A DNA stretch of 29,684 nt, from the IMG/VR virus record IMGVR_UViG_3300031758_008194, positions 1-29,684 of that record; one strand, written 5' to 3'. The stretch is from a virus. The notes under the pieces are model-generated. The model did no database searches, had not been told where the DNA came from, and saw only the letters and a list, made by a program, of their open reading frames with translations. This document shows, one piece after another, positions 7,084 to 15,961 of the stretch; position 1 is the first letter of the stretch, and every line of letters starts with the position of its first letter. Made by a program: the position numbers and the translations under genes.

Positions 7084-10000
7084 TTAATCAACTTCCAAAA
7101 TTGGTTCTCCACTTCCTCTTCCAGAAGGTGATACTCTCAATCTATTTGGATTAGTAACAAATACTTCAACAGGCGATGTTCCGTCTAAAGTAGTATCAGA
7201 AGTTTGCTTAGAACCCTCATAAAAACTATTTTCTAATCCCCTCGCAGTATCCTTTGTATATCTATAATGTCCGCTAGTATATCCATCAAATGGTTCAATA
7301 GCGGTTATTATTCCATTTTTATATGGGAATACCCCCAATGCCGAACTTATATCAGTATAGAATGAGTGTGCAGTAGGAGTTCTAAACGCTCCACTTGCAT
7401 TTTCATCAAATGGGCTTATTAAAACCATTTTTTTCTCAAATCTATATTTTAGTTCTAATTCAATTTTATCAGTAACTCCTAATTTAGTGGTATTGTATAG
7501 TGATGATGATAAACCATTTTCAGTTACTCTTTTCGGAACATATCTACCATATCTTATTGTTAGGATATAAGCGTTATATCTTTCGGTTAATACTAATGTT
7601 CCATCTTCTCTAAAATATGTTCTATCCAATGCACCATTTTCACCATAAAGACCGAATCCTAAATTAAAAGGTGAGTCTGCATCATTTCCTATTTGTTGGT
7701 ATGAATCCTCTAAATCATATTCTCCTACAATTGTTGCATTTCGTAATCCTGCATCAATTTTTATTTCAATGCCACCCATCGTTGAACCAGAATTGTAGAT
7801 GATTTCCCCATCCATTAATTCATCGGTTACCAATGTGTTACTTGCGGTATAGAAAATGTAATCCGAATTAATGCTCATCAACCCATCAACACTATATGAA
7901 GATGAATAGAATGGAGTTGTAACATCTAATTCTCTATCCAATTCTACATTAAGACTTCCAGTATGATAAGGAACATCTAAAGTTATTTGTTGCGTTTCAG
8001 TTACATCGATAGATGAATCATAATAAATTTTATCCGCTTTCGGTCTATTAATTTTTATCTTACTTCTATCTAATAAAGAAGGTTCAATTAATATACCTTT
8101 TGATACATTAGCTCTCGCAGGTATTACCTGTTCTAACATATCAAATAGGGATTTATCAACTGATTTTATCAATCGAATATATTCATCAAAGTTTAATGAT
8201 GTTCTTTGGAAATAATAATTTCTTAATTCAGTAAGACTTGAATAGGTATCAGTTCCATATTCATCTCCCCAATCACCTATATAATCACCTATATTTAATG
8301 CACCTAATGAACGAAGAATGTCTAAATTCAATTCTTTCACCGGTGAGAAAAATAATCCTAATCTATTTGAATCTATCGGTGCTCTATCAAATGCTTTTTT
8401 AGTAGCTCTTGCTTTATATGATAATTGACCGGTTAATTCTATATCTTCTAATCTAACTTTATCTTTTCCAACGAATCCAATTTGTGGAACTTCTGCGGTT
8501 ACAAATCTTTCATAACTCTCATAGTGGTAAGGATATGTTGAAATTGATTGAGAAACAACTGCAATTACCGATGATGTATATGATGATGTTACCGGTGCCA
8601 CATTCTTAATAGAGCCGGTTGTATAAAGATTTTTAGGGTATTCAAAATCTAAACGAAGTAATAAATCTTCGGTTGATGATGATATATGGTTTCCAAATAT
8701 TACATCAGGATTTAATGTATGCGAAGTTATTACCGATGATGATAAAGCGTTATTCCATAATCTAACTTCATCAATTGAACCTACTATTCCACTTGAACCA
8801 CTTCCATTTACAATAAGTTTTCCACTATAATCAAATGGAGATCCAGTGTAGTAAGTGTTTCCATTTACATAAGAAGCAGATGATGATACTTGTAAAGTTA
8901 AAGATGCACTTTTGGCTAGTTTTATTCTATCACCATTCGCCTCTCTTAAATACATTTGGTATGTATCGTATAATTTACCAGAACTATCCGATGAAGTAGA
9001 TTTTTGAACTGTCAAAAATTTAAATTCTCCATCGTATAGAGGTATATTATCTATACTCATACTACTCGTATAATTAGGTGTTAAATCTACATCTAATATA
9101 TCAATATCAACTTTTGTATTTACTAATTCAAAATTAAGATTTCCGAATAATGCACTACCAGTTGGTTCTAAACTTACTCTCCAATAATTACTTCCGGAAA
9201 CACCATATAATAATTGTGAATTAGTTTTGTTTGCCGTTTTAAATCTTAACTGAACTGCGTTTGGGACACCATTAATCCAAGGTATATCCAAATACTCATT
9301 ACTCTTTAAATTTAAAAATACACTTCTATCTTCGTAAGTAAATTTAGTAGTGTCCGATGGATTATTAGATGGCCCACCAAATTCAATTATTGTTAATAAA
9401 GAAGATGGAACACCATAACAAGCTAAAATAGCATTTATCGATTTTCTTGTACCCTTATGTTTTAATAAGTAAGGTAAGTTGTTTAGTATTCTTCTCCAAA
9501 CTTGATTCTTAGCAGCTTCTGGTGTATAGGAGGTTGCAACATTATTACCTAATGCGTTTTTATTTGAATTAGATTGACCGTTTGGATTTAAACCAAATGC
9601 ATAATTCCAAAGTTCTTTACCCGCAAATGGATTTTTGGGATCCCAACCAAAAGATTCCAATAATTCATAAACTAAATTATCAGATATACCATCGATTGAT
9701 TTATTCTCAACTTTTTTAACTCTATTAATTCCATTTATATACCCCCATAGAATGTCAAAATGTTGTCCAATCATTTCAATAAAAGTTAGGTAATCTAAAT
9801 TATCCGAACTTTCTTGAAGGTATTGTGGTATATGTCTAACTAAATAGTTTTTATTAGTTTTATCAAATACTTCTGCGTATATAGATTGTGATGTAAAGAA
9901 TATATCGTTAGAAGATGTGATAGAGAAATCTTCATACATCTTTCTTTCAAACCCATCAAATCCATTCTTTACACTTTTAATTTTATCGTTATAAGATGCA

Positions 10001-11829
10001 CTTGTTAGTAAAGAATTTGAAGAGGTTGATAATAAACTAGCTGAATATAAAGTTGTATCTATTTTATTTTCCCACTCTTCTATCGTTCCTATTTTATATT
10101 GGAAATTTTCAATCCTACTTAACGCACTTCCAAAATTTACAAAGTTTTCAAATTTTAAGAAATACTCACTCGTTTTACTACTACCACTTACATAATCAAT
10201 TTGTAAATCTTCTAAATTGAATTCACTTTGTGAAATGAATTTATTTACTAATTGAGTAGATGATAAACTACCGCTTGAAATTATTTCATCGAAGAATTGT
10301 AATCCGGTTTCTTGAATTATATCAGTTCCGAAATTAGGTTTTAATGGAAGACATTTATCATCATCTTCGTCTGAAATAATAATTGATTCAACTATTGTTG
10401 GGATTATCTGCTTTGAAATCCAAACTTGCGTATTTAAATCAATAGTACCGGGTAGTGGTTCTAATAATTTAACAACTAATGTTCCATAATCTTTATATCC
10501 TAATTTCTTTCTAGTACTACCACTTTCAGTATCTATTTCAAATTGTGTTTCAACAACTTTTCCACCAAATACTGAATAGGTTAATCTATCCATTGCAGTA
10601 TTAGTTATTACAAAAGATTGGTCAGCTGATGTTCTTACTTGATAATAAAGATGTTTATCATCTTCGAAAACTATTTGGTCTTCGTAATTTCGTTTAGTTA
10701 ATTCACCGGAAAATAATTGTGCAAATGTGCTAGATATATCTCTAACCGCTGTTCCTTTATCTATTAAGAAAGGAGTTCTTTGAACGGTGATTGATACCTG
10801 TTCGGTTTTACCAAATATTTTACCACCTATACCATTAAAATAAGGTCTAAACCCAAATGTAATTAAATAGGTTTTTTGTGTTTCGCTAAAATACTCTTTA
10901 TAAAGATTATATAATTCTTTTGCATTAAATGAAATTTTTGAAATACCTTTTGTTATTTCAAAATTTACTTCTCCTACTTTATTTTCTCCTAAAAATACCT
11001 CAATACCTTCTGAATTTACTGCCTTTAAATCAAATTCAAAATTAAAATCTAATGGCCTTAAATCTGCCTCTATTATATTCTTATCATATATAATTTGAGT
11101 AACATCTGGCTCACCATAAGTTTTTTCTCTAATTACATCGATAAAAGTTCTTAATTCATCTCTTTCACCTACCTGCCCATTACCTGCAATAATTACTAAT
11201 TCAAATCTACCCAATGCGTTTGGATTAGATAGATTTATTAAAACTTCATTATTATTTGGTGTTATTCTTTTAGAACCATTTTCATCAACTCCTATTTGGT
11301 TTGGAAAATAGTATCTTACGAATTGTGTTGAATTTGATACATTTACTTTAAGGATAAATTCCTGTGAGTATTCAGTATTCCACACATATCCTTGATTGAT
11401 AGGTGATATGAATGAAGGGAATTCTCCGGTTTGAACTACGTCATAACTATCTACATCAATTCTATAATTTTTATCTATATCGGTAAAATCGAATGTATTT
11501 GAGGTGCTCTCCTCAACCAATACATCGTTTTCATCATAAATTTTTATGCTTCTTATATTGTATAACGAACTATTCGCTCTTACAATTGAAAGTTTCGAAT
11601 TTTTTTGTAATCTAAATAGATTCGAATTGGGTATTTCTAAATTACCAGCATCGGTAATTACCCTTATTGAATTCTTTCCTAAATTATTTGTTACTCTTAC
11701 TAAAACAACATCGCTAGATGAAGGATCAGATGGTGTTATAATTTCAGACACCCCAAGTTTCTCAAATGGAACATCCAATTGAAAATTAACCTGATTTAAC
11801 GGTGGTATAAAATACTCTCTTCTTTCCAT
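7084..11829 (-). CDS. Large tail/baseplate protein with P2 gpI-like core and inserted LamG-like domain
   Basis: At 1581 residues this is by far the largest gene here. Residues 1-500 look like a series of beta domains. Around 670-800 lies a helical section: YLQESSDNLDYLTFIEMIGQ, a Trp-Gly-Tyr (ILWGYI) segment, then NLPYLLKHKGTRKSINAIL with a following CYGVP. This resembles P2 gpI-type tail proteins, where a Leu-rich LLxxKGT segment precedes a short Gly loop. About 830-1060 looks like a LamG/concanavalin-type jelly roll, from FLNLKSNEYLDIPW to SIDEVRLWNNALSS and LLLRLDFEYPKN. Residues ~1120-1270 contain FDEYIRLIKSVDKSLFDMLE then IPARANVSKGILIEP, a block I recall from baseplate proteins of other phages. 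By size and place after gp25-gp6 it could play the part of T4 gp7 (1032 residues), but that is analogy. A TATTTATA octamer sits just before the ATG. Confidence 0.75.
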   Translation of the reverse strand: MERREYFIPPLNQVNFQLDVPFEKLGVSEIITPSDPSSSDVVLVRVTNNLGKNSIRVITDAGNLEIPNSNLFRLQKNSKLSIVRANSSLYNIRSIKIYDENDVLVEESTSNTFDFTDIDKNYRIDVDSYDVVQTGEFPSFISPINQGYVWNTEYSQEFILKVNVSNSTQFVRYYFPNQIGVDENGSKRITPNNNEVLINLSNPNALGRFELVIIAGNGQVGERDELRTFIDVIREKTYGEPDVTQIIYDKNIIEADLRPLDFNFEFDLKAVNSEGIEVFLGENKVGEVNFEITKGISKISFNAKELYNLYKEYFSETQKTYLITFGFRPYFNGIGGKIFGKTEQVSITVQRTPFLIDKGTAVRDISSTFAQLFSGELTKRNYEDQIVFEDDKHLYYQVRTSADQSFVITNTAMDRLTYSVFGGKVVETQFEIDTESGSTRKKLGYKDYGTLVVKLLEPLPGTIDLNTQVWISKQIIPTIVESIIISDEDDDKCLPLKPNFGTDIIQETGLQFFDEIISSGSLSSTQLVNKFISQSEFNLEDLQIDYVSGSSKTSEYFLKFENFVNFGSALSRIENFQYKIGTIEEWENKIDTTLYSASLLSTSSNSLLTSASYNDKIKSVKNGFDGFERKMYEDFSITSSNDIFFTSQSIYAEVFDKTNKNYLVRHIPQYLQESSDNLDYLTFIEMIGQHFDILWGYINGINRVKKVENKSIDGISDNLVYELLESFGWDPKNPFAGKELWNYAFGLNPNGQSNSNKNALGNNVATSYTPEAAKNQVWRRILNNLPYLLKHKGTRKSINAILACYGVPSSLLTIIEFGGPSNNPSDTTKFTYEDRSVFLNLKSNEYLDIPWINGVPNAVQLRFKTANKTNSQLLYGVSGSNYWRVSLEPTGSALFGNLNFELVNTKVDIDILDVDLTPNYTSSMSIDNIPLYDGEFKFLTVQKSTSSDSSGKLYDTYQMYLREANGDRIKLAKSASLTLQVSSSASYVNGNTYYTGSPFDYSGKLIVNGSGSSGIVGSIDEVRLWNNALSSSVITSHTLNPDVIFGNHISSSTEDLLLRLDFEYPKNLYTTGSIKNVAPVTSSYTSSVIAVVSQSISTYPYHYESYERFVTAEVPQIGFVGKDKVRLEDIELTGQLSYKARATKKAFDRAPIDSNRLGLFFSPVKELNLDILRSLGALNIGDYIGDWGDEYGTDTYSSLTELRNYYFQRTSLNFDEYIRLIKSVDKSLFDMLEQVIPARANVSKGILIEPSLLDRSKIKINRPKADKIYYDSSIDVTETQQITLDVPYHTGSLNVELDRELDVTTPFYSSSYSVDGLMSINSDYIFYTASNTLVTDELMDGEIIYNSGSTMGGIEIKIDAGLRNATIVGEYDLEDSYQQIGNDADSPFNLGFGLYGENGALDRTYFREDGTLVLTERYNAYILTIRYGRYVPKRVTENGLSSSLYNTTKLGVTDKIELELKYRFEKKMVLISPFDENASGAFRTPTAHSFYTDISSALGVFPYKNGIITAIEPFDGYTSGHYRYTKDTARGLENSFYEGSKQTSDTTLDGTSPVEVFVTNPNRLRVSPSGRGSGEPILEVD

Positions 11830-11833
11830 CTAA

Positions 11834-11841
11834 TATAAATA
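11834..11841 (-). promoter_or_regulatory. Putative late promoter octamer TATTTATA, 4 bases before a start codon
   Basis: The coding strand reads AAAAGTATTTATATTAGATG. The octamer lies in the 15-base gap between the 227-residue protein gene and the 1581-residue protein gene and ends four bases before the ATG. A transcript initiated here would be leaderless or nearly so. Confidence 0.5.
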
Positions 11842-11844
11842 CTT

Positions 11845-12528
11845 TTATTGTATGTTTTCTCTTTGTGTTACATCCGCCAATCCATATCCAGCTCCTCTAA
11901 AATCAAGCGGATTAACTTCTCTCATTCCACCTCCTCCTCCACCGAAGCCACTTACTCCTCCACCACTTCCATCGAATTGTCCGCCGGTTGTGTTTACAAA
12001 TCCACTTCCTCCATCAGGATTTTCAGCGAACAATCTTCTTCTAGTATCATTTGCTTCGGTATCTGGTTCAATTATTTCTCTTCTTCTTATCAATCCTATT
12101 GGTTCACTTATTATAACATCGTTAAATACATTACCATATTCATCTGTCTCTTTTATCACCACTTCATTTTCTTGATTTACTTTTGCTTGTAAAAGAAAAG
12201 ATTTTTTTGCCTTAACATTTGTTCCTATAAATGAAATTCTAGTTGGGTTTAAAATTTGGTAATCGAAAAATTTTAATGTAATCTTACCATTTTGAGATGA
12301 ACTATCTGTCCACTCTGAGCCATTAACTAAAACTTTTGCTTGAATACTATTCCCACCTTCTTCCAAAAAGGTATTAAAGGTAATGTTTATTTCCCTCGCA
12401 GCAGATACGGGTGTGTAATTATCATTTCCTGCGGTTCTCCATTCATTTCCTATCCAAACATATCTTTCACCTAATTCATTAGTGAACATTTGTCCAGTAT
12501 AATAACCGTTTCTATTAGGTATTGGCAT
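11845..12528 (-). CDS. Probable baseplate-associated protein with Gly-rich tail, unknown function
   Basis: This 227-residue protein opens PIPNRNGYYTGQMFTNELGE with RYVWIGNEW, a short segment that looks like a small beta module. Residues 40-140 are beta-rich. About 165-205 is a Gly run (GGQFDGSGGG, GFGGGGGGM), a flexible linker, before a short end. No family is recognised. It starts two bases after the 475-residue protein gene and is the last gene of the long baseplate operon that begins at 18893. The 1581-residue gene follows 15 bases later, behind its own octamer. A virion role is inferred from position. Confidence 0.75.
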   Translation of the reverse strand: MPIPNRNGYYTGQMFTNELGERYVWIGNEWRTAGNDNYTPVSAAREINITFNTFLEEGGNSIQAKVLVNGSEWTDSSSQNGKITLKFFDYQILNPTRISFIGTNVKAKKSFLLQAKVNQENEVVIKETDEYGNVFNDVIISEPIGLIRRREIIEPDTEANDTRRRLFAENPDGGSGFVNTTGGQFDGSGGGVSGFGGGGGGMREVNPLDFRGAGYGLADVTQRENIQ

Positions 12529-12530
12529 TT

Positions 12531-13958
12531 TTAAAGTATATTTTCAACGTTATTTCTTTCGTAATCTCTTATGTAATCATCATTAGATGCTCTTTCAATT
12601 GTTAGGCCTCCCGCACCACCTACTACTGGTTCTCCACCAACTTGAATTGGTTGTGATGGAGTTTGATAAGGGGATTGATATGGAACATCAAATTGAGTTC
12701 CTCTACCTCCGGCCTGATACATCATTTCTTCTTGTAACCTTCTTAATCTTTCTCTTTCTATATCCCCATCATTAGGTGAAGGTGATACATATGGATTCGA
12801 TGGTTCAACGGTTACCGCGATTGGTTCATTAAATGGTTCTTTTAAAACCGGTGTTTCTATAACAATCGGCTTATCACCCGGTATTACCGCAGGTATTATA
12901 GTTTTAGTTGTTGTAAATAAATCTTTAACTTCTGCTATTGTTGGAGGCTCTACTACAAATTTTTGAGTTTGTGGATTAGTTCTTGTCATATCTGATTTTA
13001 ATGATTGAACTAATTCTTGTAATTTATCAATACTTTGTTGTGTAATGTTATCTAATTTAACCTCATCGGATAAAGTTCTCTTTGGTAAATGATAATCTAC
13101 TGCCTCTTCAAACTTATTGTTTAATAGTTTAACTATATCAGCTTTGTTATAGTATATAAAATCTATATCATCACCTAAATACGCGCCAAATGTATTACTT
13201 CCAATTGTAGAATTTTTGTGTAAAAGTGCATGTCTTACTGCTACTCTCATCGAATCCAACACTTTACTAAAAAATATTTCCCAACTATTAATACCGAATT
13301 CAGAGCCTAATTGTTCAATATATGCCTTTGCTTTTATCGATTGAAAAGTATTGTATAGTTGAGCAGGAGTTAATGCATTTAAAACCGCATCAATCTCCGA
13401 ATACACTTCATCACCACTAAATTTATTTAAAACAAAACTATTATAAGATTGATTAAGGTCTATTTTTGTATCTATATCCTCATTTGAAGTTTCATCAAAA
13501 TTATCATAAGGGAGTAATCGTAATTCTAATCTTGTTGCAGAAATTTCTTGTATCCACATTTTATCTTTTTCAACCGAACTACCAACTCTATCGTTTACGA
13601 AGTTTAATTGAACTCTAAATACACCCACATTATATCCCGCTTCTTTTATTAGTTTTTTTATATCAACTAAAAATCCGCCACCATCTAATACTTTATCTAG
13701 AACATTTTCACTTTGAATTAAGTAATCATTTAATTCTTGCCCCTTAACATATCTAATTTTACCATAATCTTTTTGTTCTAATATATTGTTAGCAGAATCG
13801 TATAGTATAAATTCTAATACATCATTCACACCTAAATTAAAAGGAGTTGCCTTAAATCCTTGATTAATTAAAGCTAAATCAATAGGATTTAATTCAGTTG
13901 TAAGAGATGTTCCCTTATTTATTACCTCATCAATATTTTTAAATTGTTCTAATGCCAT
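12531..13958 (-). CDS. Probable baseplate-associated structural protein, unknown function
   Basis: This 475-residue protein has three visible parts. Residues 1-150 are mixed alpha/beta, starting MALEQFKNIDEVINKG. Residues 150-330 are mostly helical (for example YNTFQSIKAKAYIEQLGSEF and SIDKLQELVQSLKSDM). The C-terminal 130 residues are low-complexity, rich in Pro, Gln and Gly (YQSPYQTPSQPIQVGGEP), and look like a disordered linker or tail. I recognise no named domain. It lies 13 bases after the 336-residue coiled-coil protein and two bases before the 227-residue protein, inside the gp25-gp6 operon, so a virion role is likely. The disordered end may thread between other baseplate parts; that is speculation from composition. 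Confidence 0.75.
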   Translation of the reverse strand: MALEQFKNIDEVINKGTSLTTELNPIDLALINQGFKATPFNLGVNDVLEFILYDSANNILEQKDYGKIRYVKGQELNDYLIQSENVLDKVLDGGGFLVDIKKLIKEAGYNVGVFRVQLNFVNDRVGSSVEKDKMWIQEISATRLELRLLPYDNFDETSNEDIDTKIDLNQSYNSFVLNKFSGDEVYSEIDAVLNALTPAQLYNTFQSIKAKAYIEQLGSEFGINSWEIFFSKVLDSMRVAVRHALLHKNSTIGSNTFGAYLGDDIDFIYYNKADIVKLLNNKFEEAVDYHLPKRTLSDEVKLDNITQQSIDKLQELVQSLKSDMTRTNPQTQKFVVEPPTIAEVKDLFTTTKTIIPAVIPGDKPIVIETPVLKEPFNEPIAVTVEPSNPYVSPSPNDGDIERERLRRLQEEMMYQAGGRGTQFDVPYQSPYQTPSQPIQVGGEPVVGGAGGLTIERASNDDYIRDYERNNVENIL

Positions 13959-13971
13959 TTAATTTATATTT

Positions 13972-14982
13972 TTATAAGCTAAAATCATTACCTCTTTGTT
14001 TTTGAACTGAAGTAGATAATGAAACGGTTCCATTAGTTGATTTAAATTCTAATGTTCCGGTATATTCCTTATCACCTGTAAACCCAAACCCTGATGATGG
14101 CTTAAACCCATCAACTTTCCCTGCATTATGAGTAAATGATATAGTTTTCTTTTCTTGTGGCGGAACGCTTACTGAAAAAGGCCCACCTATGAAACTTACG
14201 TTTTTTTCAGTAATTGTTACATTCTGAACCTCTAATGAAAAATTAAATATTTCAACTTCTGGACCATTTATCCATTTTCCATTTCCATCATCTTTTGCTC
14301 TCGCTCTATAAGTTAAATCATTATATTTTTGGTCACCCTTATTAATTACCCTTACCGTAATGTCAGCTCCCGCCTTCGCACCTTCTGCTATTCTTGCATT
14401 CTTACCATTCAATTGTTCGGTTAAACTATCTACTTGTTTTTTAAGCGATTCAATAGTTGCATTTTGACCTTCATTTCTGGCTTTAAGAGATGCATTTTCA
14501 ATACCCTCCAAAGTCATTCTTTGTATATTACCTTGCAATGTATCACTAATAATAGCAAATTGAGTTCTTAAACTTTCAGCATTTGCCTCAGCAGTAACTC
14601 TTAATAATCTTTCACTATCCAATTCAATATCTAATGCTGCTGATATAGCAGTTAGATTTGCCACCTCCGATTGTAATAACGATATCTGTAAAGATTGTGA
14701 AGTGATTGTTCCATTTGCTAATTCTAATGAACGAGTTGCATCATTATAAACTGGTCTAGGAACTAAATCTAATTCTAATTCGGGTGAAGATGGGATTAAC
14801 TCAAAAACGTTTACATCGATTGCTTTTTTTAATTCATCGGTATTGTAAACCCTTTTTTTAGATGGAGCATATACATATCCGGTTTTATCCGAATCCAAAG
14901 TGGCTTCAAAATAAACATTATCCCTATCTCTTGCGACTAGGGATCCACTATTTTGTATATCTTTAATTAATTCAAACTCCAT
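13972..14982 (-). CDS. Coiled-coil structural protein with C-terminal Ig-like domain
   Basis: This is a 336-residue protein. The first ~75 residues form a small domain (MEFELIKDIQNSGSLVARDR). Residues ~85-205 are a long heptad-patterned coiled coil (LQISLLQSEVANLTAISAAL, then SLKKQVDSLTEQLNGK). Residues ~215-336 are beta-rich, with NVTITEKNVSFIGGPFSVSV and PPQEKKTISF, and look like an Ig-like domain. This head-rod-beta layout resembles a trimeric fibre or an assembly rod. It overlaps the DNRLRE gene by 11 bases and is followed by another virion gene. A short baseplate fibre or whisker-like part would fit, but no family match is claimed. Confidence 0.78.
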   Translation of the reverse strand: MEFELIKDIQNSGSLVARDRDNVYFEATLDSDKTGYVYAPSKKRVYNTDELKKAIDVNVFELIPSSPELELDLVPRPVYNDATRSLELANGTITSQSLQISLLQSEVANLTAISAALDIELDSERLLRVTAEANAESLRTQFAIISDTLQGNIQRMTLEGIENASLKARNEGQNATIESLKKQVDSLTEQLNGKNARIAEGAKAGADITVRVINKGDQKYNDLTYRARAKDDGNGKWINGPEVEIFNFSLEVQNVTITEKNVSFIGGPFSVSVPPQEKKTISFTHNAGKVDGFKPSSGFGFTGDKEYTGTLEFKSTNGTVSLSTSVQKQRGNDFSL

Positions 14983-15961
14983 TACTTCTTATTTCAAATG
15001 TTAAATCATCTTCAAAATATTCTTCGTATCCATCTCTTTCTATCAAAAATAAAAATTTATATACTCTATTTGTTGGGAAATTCGTTGTATCAAATACAAA
15101 ATAATTTCCAGATGAATTACAATTTATTTTAGTATAAGTAGAAAAATCTACAATTTTCTTCTTTGTAATTTCATCTCTGATAGCATAATACGAACTCGTT
15201 GGAAGATACTTTACATCTAAATAAGAGAATGAGTTAGAAAAGGTTTTAAGTGGGTATTGCTCTCTGCCAATTACTTTTATCTTTACCTTTCCTCCTTCGG
15301 TATAATATGGTTTTAATTCCTTTGTTCTTACTATGATTGATGCTGAGGTCAAAGGCCCTAATGTTCCAGTAACAAATGAACCACTTACGTCATCCCAACT
15401 TAATTTTAAAAGTGGTTGATGAATAGTATTAGTCTCCTTTGAATAAAAATTCATAATACCATAATCCAATGAGGATGATTCAACTGAATTAGTATGTTTT
15501 AATACTAAACCAAAATTTTCACTCCCTGTCCAATAGTTGTATAAAGATTTTACATCCATATCGATATCTAAACTTTGATAAGTAAATGATTGAGATGCTG
15601 CTGCAGAAGATGATAATATAAATGGTTGAGTGTTCCACGTAATACCATCCGCATTTTCCGGTGTGTAATAAAAAGTTCCCACACCCATATTCCAACTTGA
15701 AGTTACAGGATATGCAAAAAGAGAAAAACTTACCGGTAACTCTTCCGCTTCGGTTAATTTTAAATTTAAGGTAGCTGCTGATGCCGTAACATAGGTAGGA
15801 ACATTAGTTATATCAAAATATAAATAGGCTCTAGCATTATCCTCTTCTTCAAAACGTGAATAGTGTTTAGATACGGTTAAGATTTCATCTAAACCCGTAT
15901 TTTTAGTTTTATACAAAGAATAAACTGTTGCATCTTTTGATGCCGTTACAAAGTGTATCAT
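14972..15961 (-). CDS. DNRLRE/CBM96-like baseplate-associated protein
   Basis: The N-terminal two thirds of this 329-residue protein match the pattern of DNRLRE-type jelly-roll domains. ASKDATVYSLYKTKNTGLDE is followed by ARAYLYFDITNVP, with the typical (R/A)xYLxFDI strand, then ASAATLNLKLTEAEELPVSF, then a W near TSSWNMGVGTF and GITWNTQPF. Such domains occur in secreted carbohydrate-binding proteins. About 200-329 is a second beta-rich region. The gene overlaps the gp6 stop by one base (TAATG) and overlaps the next gene by 11. In T4 the gene after gp6 is gp7; here a glycan-binding-type domain holds that place. It could bind host surface glycan or simply be a structural jelly roll. Confidence 0.68.
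   Translation of the reverse strand: MIHFVTASKDATVYSLYKTKNTGLDEILTVSKHYSRFEEEDNARAYLYFDITNVPTYVTASAATLNLKLTEAEELPVSFSLFAYPVTSSWNMGVGTFYYTPENADGITWNTQPFILSSSAAASQSFTYQSLDIDMDVKSLYNYWTGSENFGLVLKHTNSVESSSLDYGIMNFYSKETNTIHQPLLKLSWDDVSGSFVTGTLGPLTSASIIVRTKELKPYYTEGGKVKIKVIGREQYPLKTFSNSFSYLDVKYLPTSSYYAIRDEITKKKIVDFSTYTKINCNSSGNYFVFDTTNFPTNRVYKFLFLIERDGYEEYFEDDLTFEIRSNGV

Noticed and set aside
11848-12192. Plus-strand open frames across the 227-residue gene and similar frames elsewhere
   Set aside because: They mirror a biased minus-strand coding sequence (Gly-rich read as Ser- or Pro-rich), have no leader or promoter, and oppose the direction of all other genes.
15819-15826. TATAAATA (plus strand) inside the DNRLRE-like gene
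   Set aside because: It lies within a coding sequence (codons for YLYFD) with no gene start downstream, so I treat it as chance.
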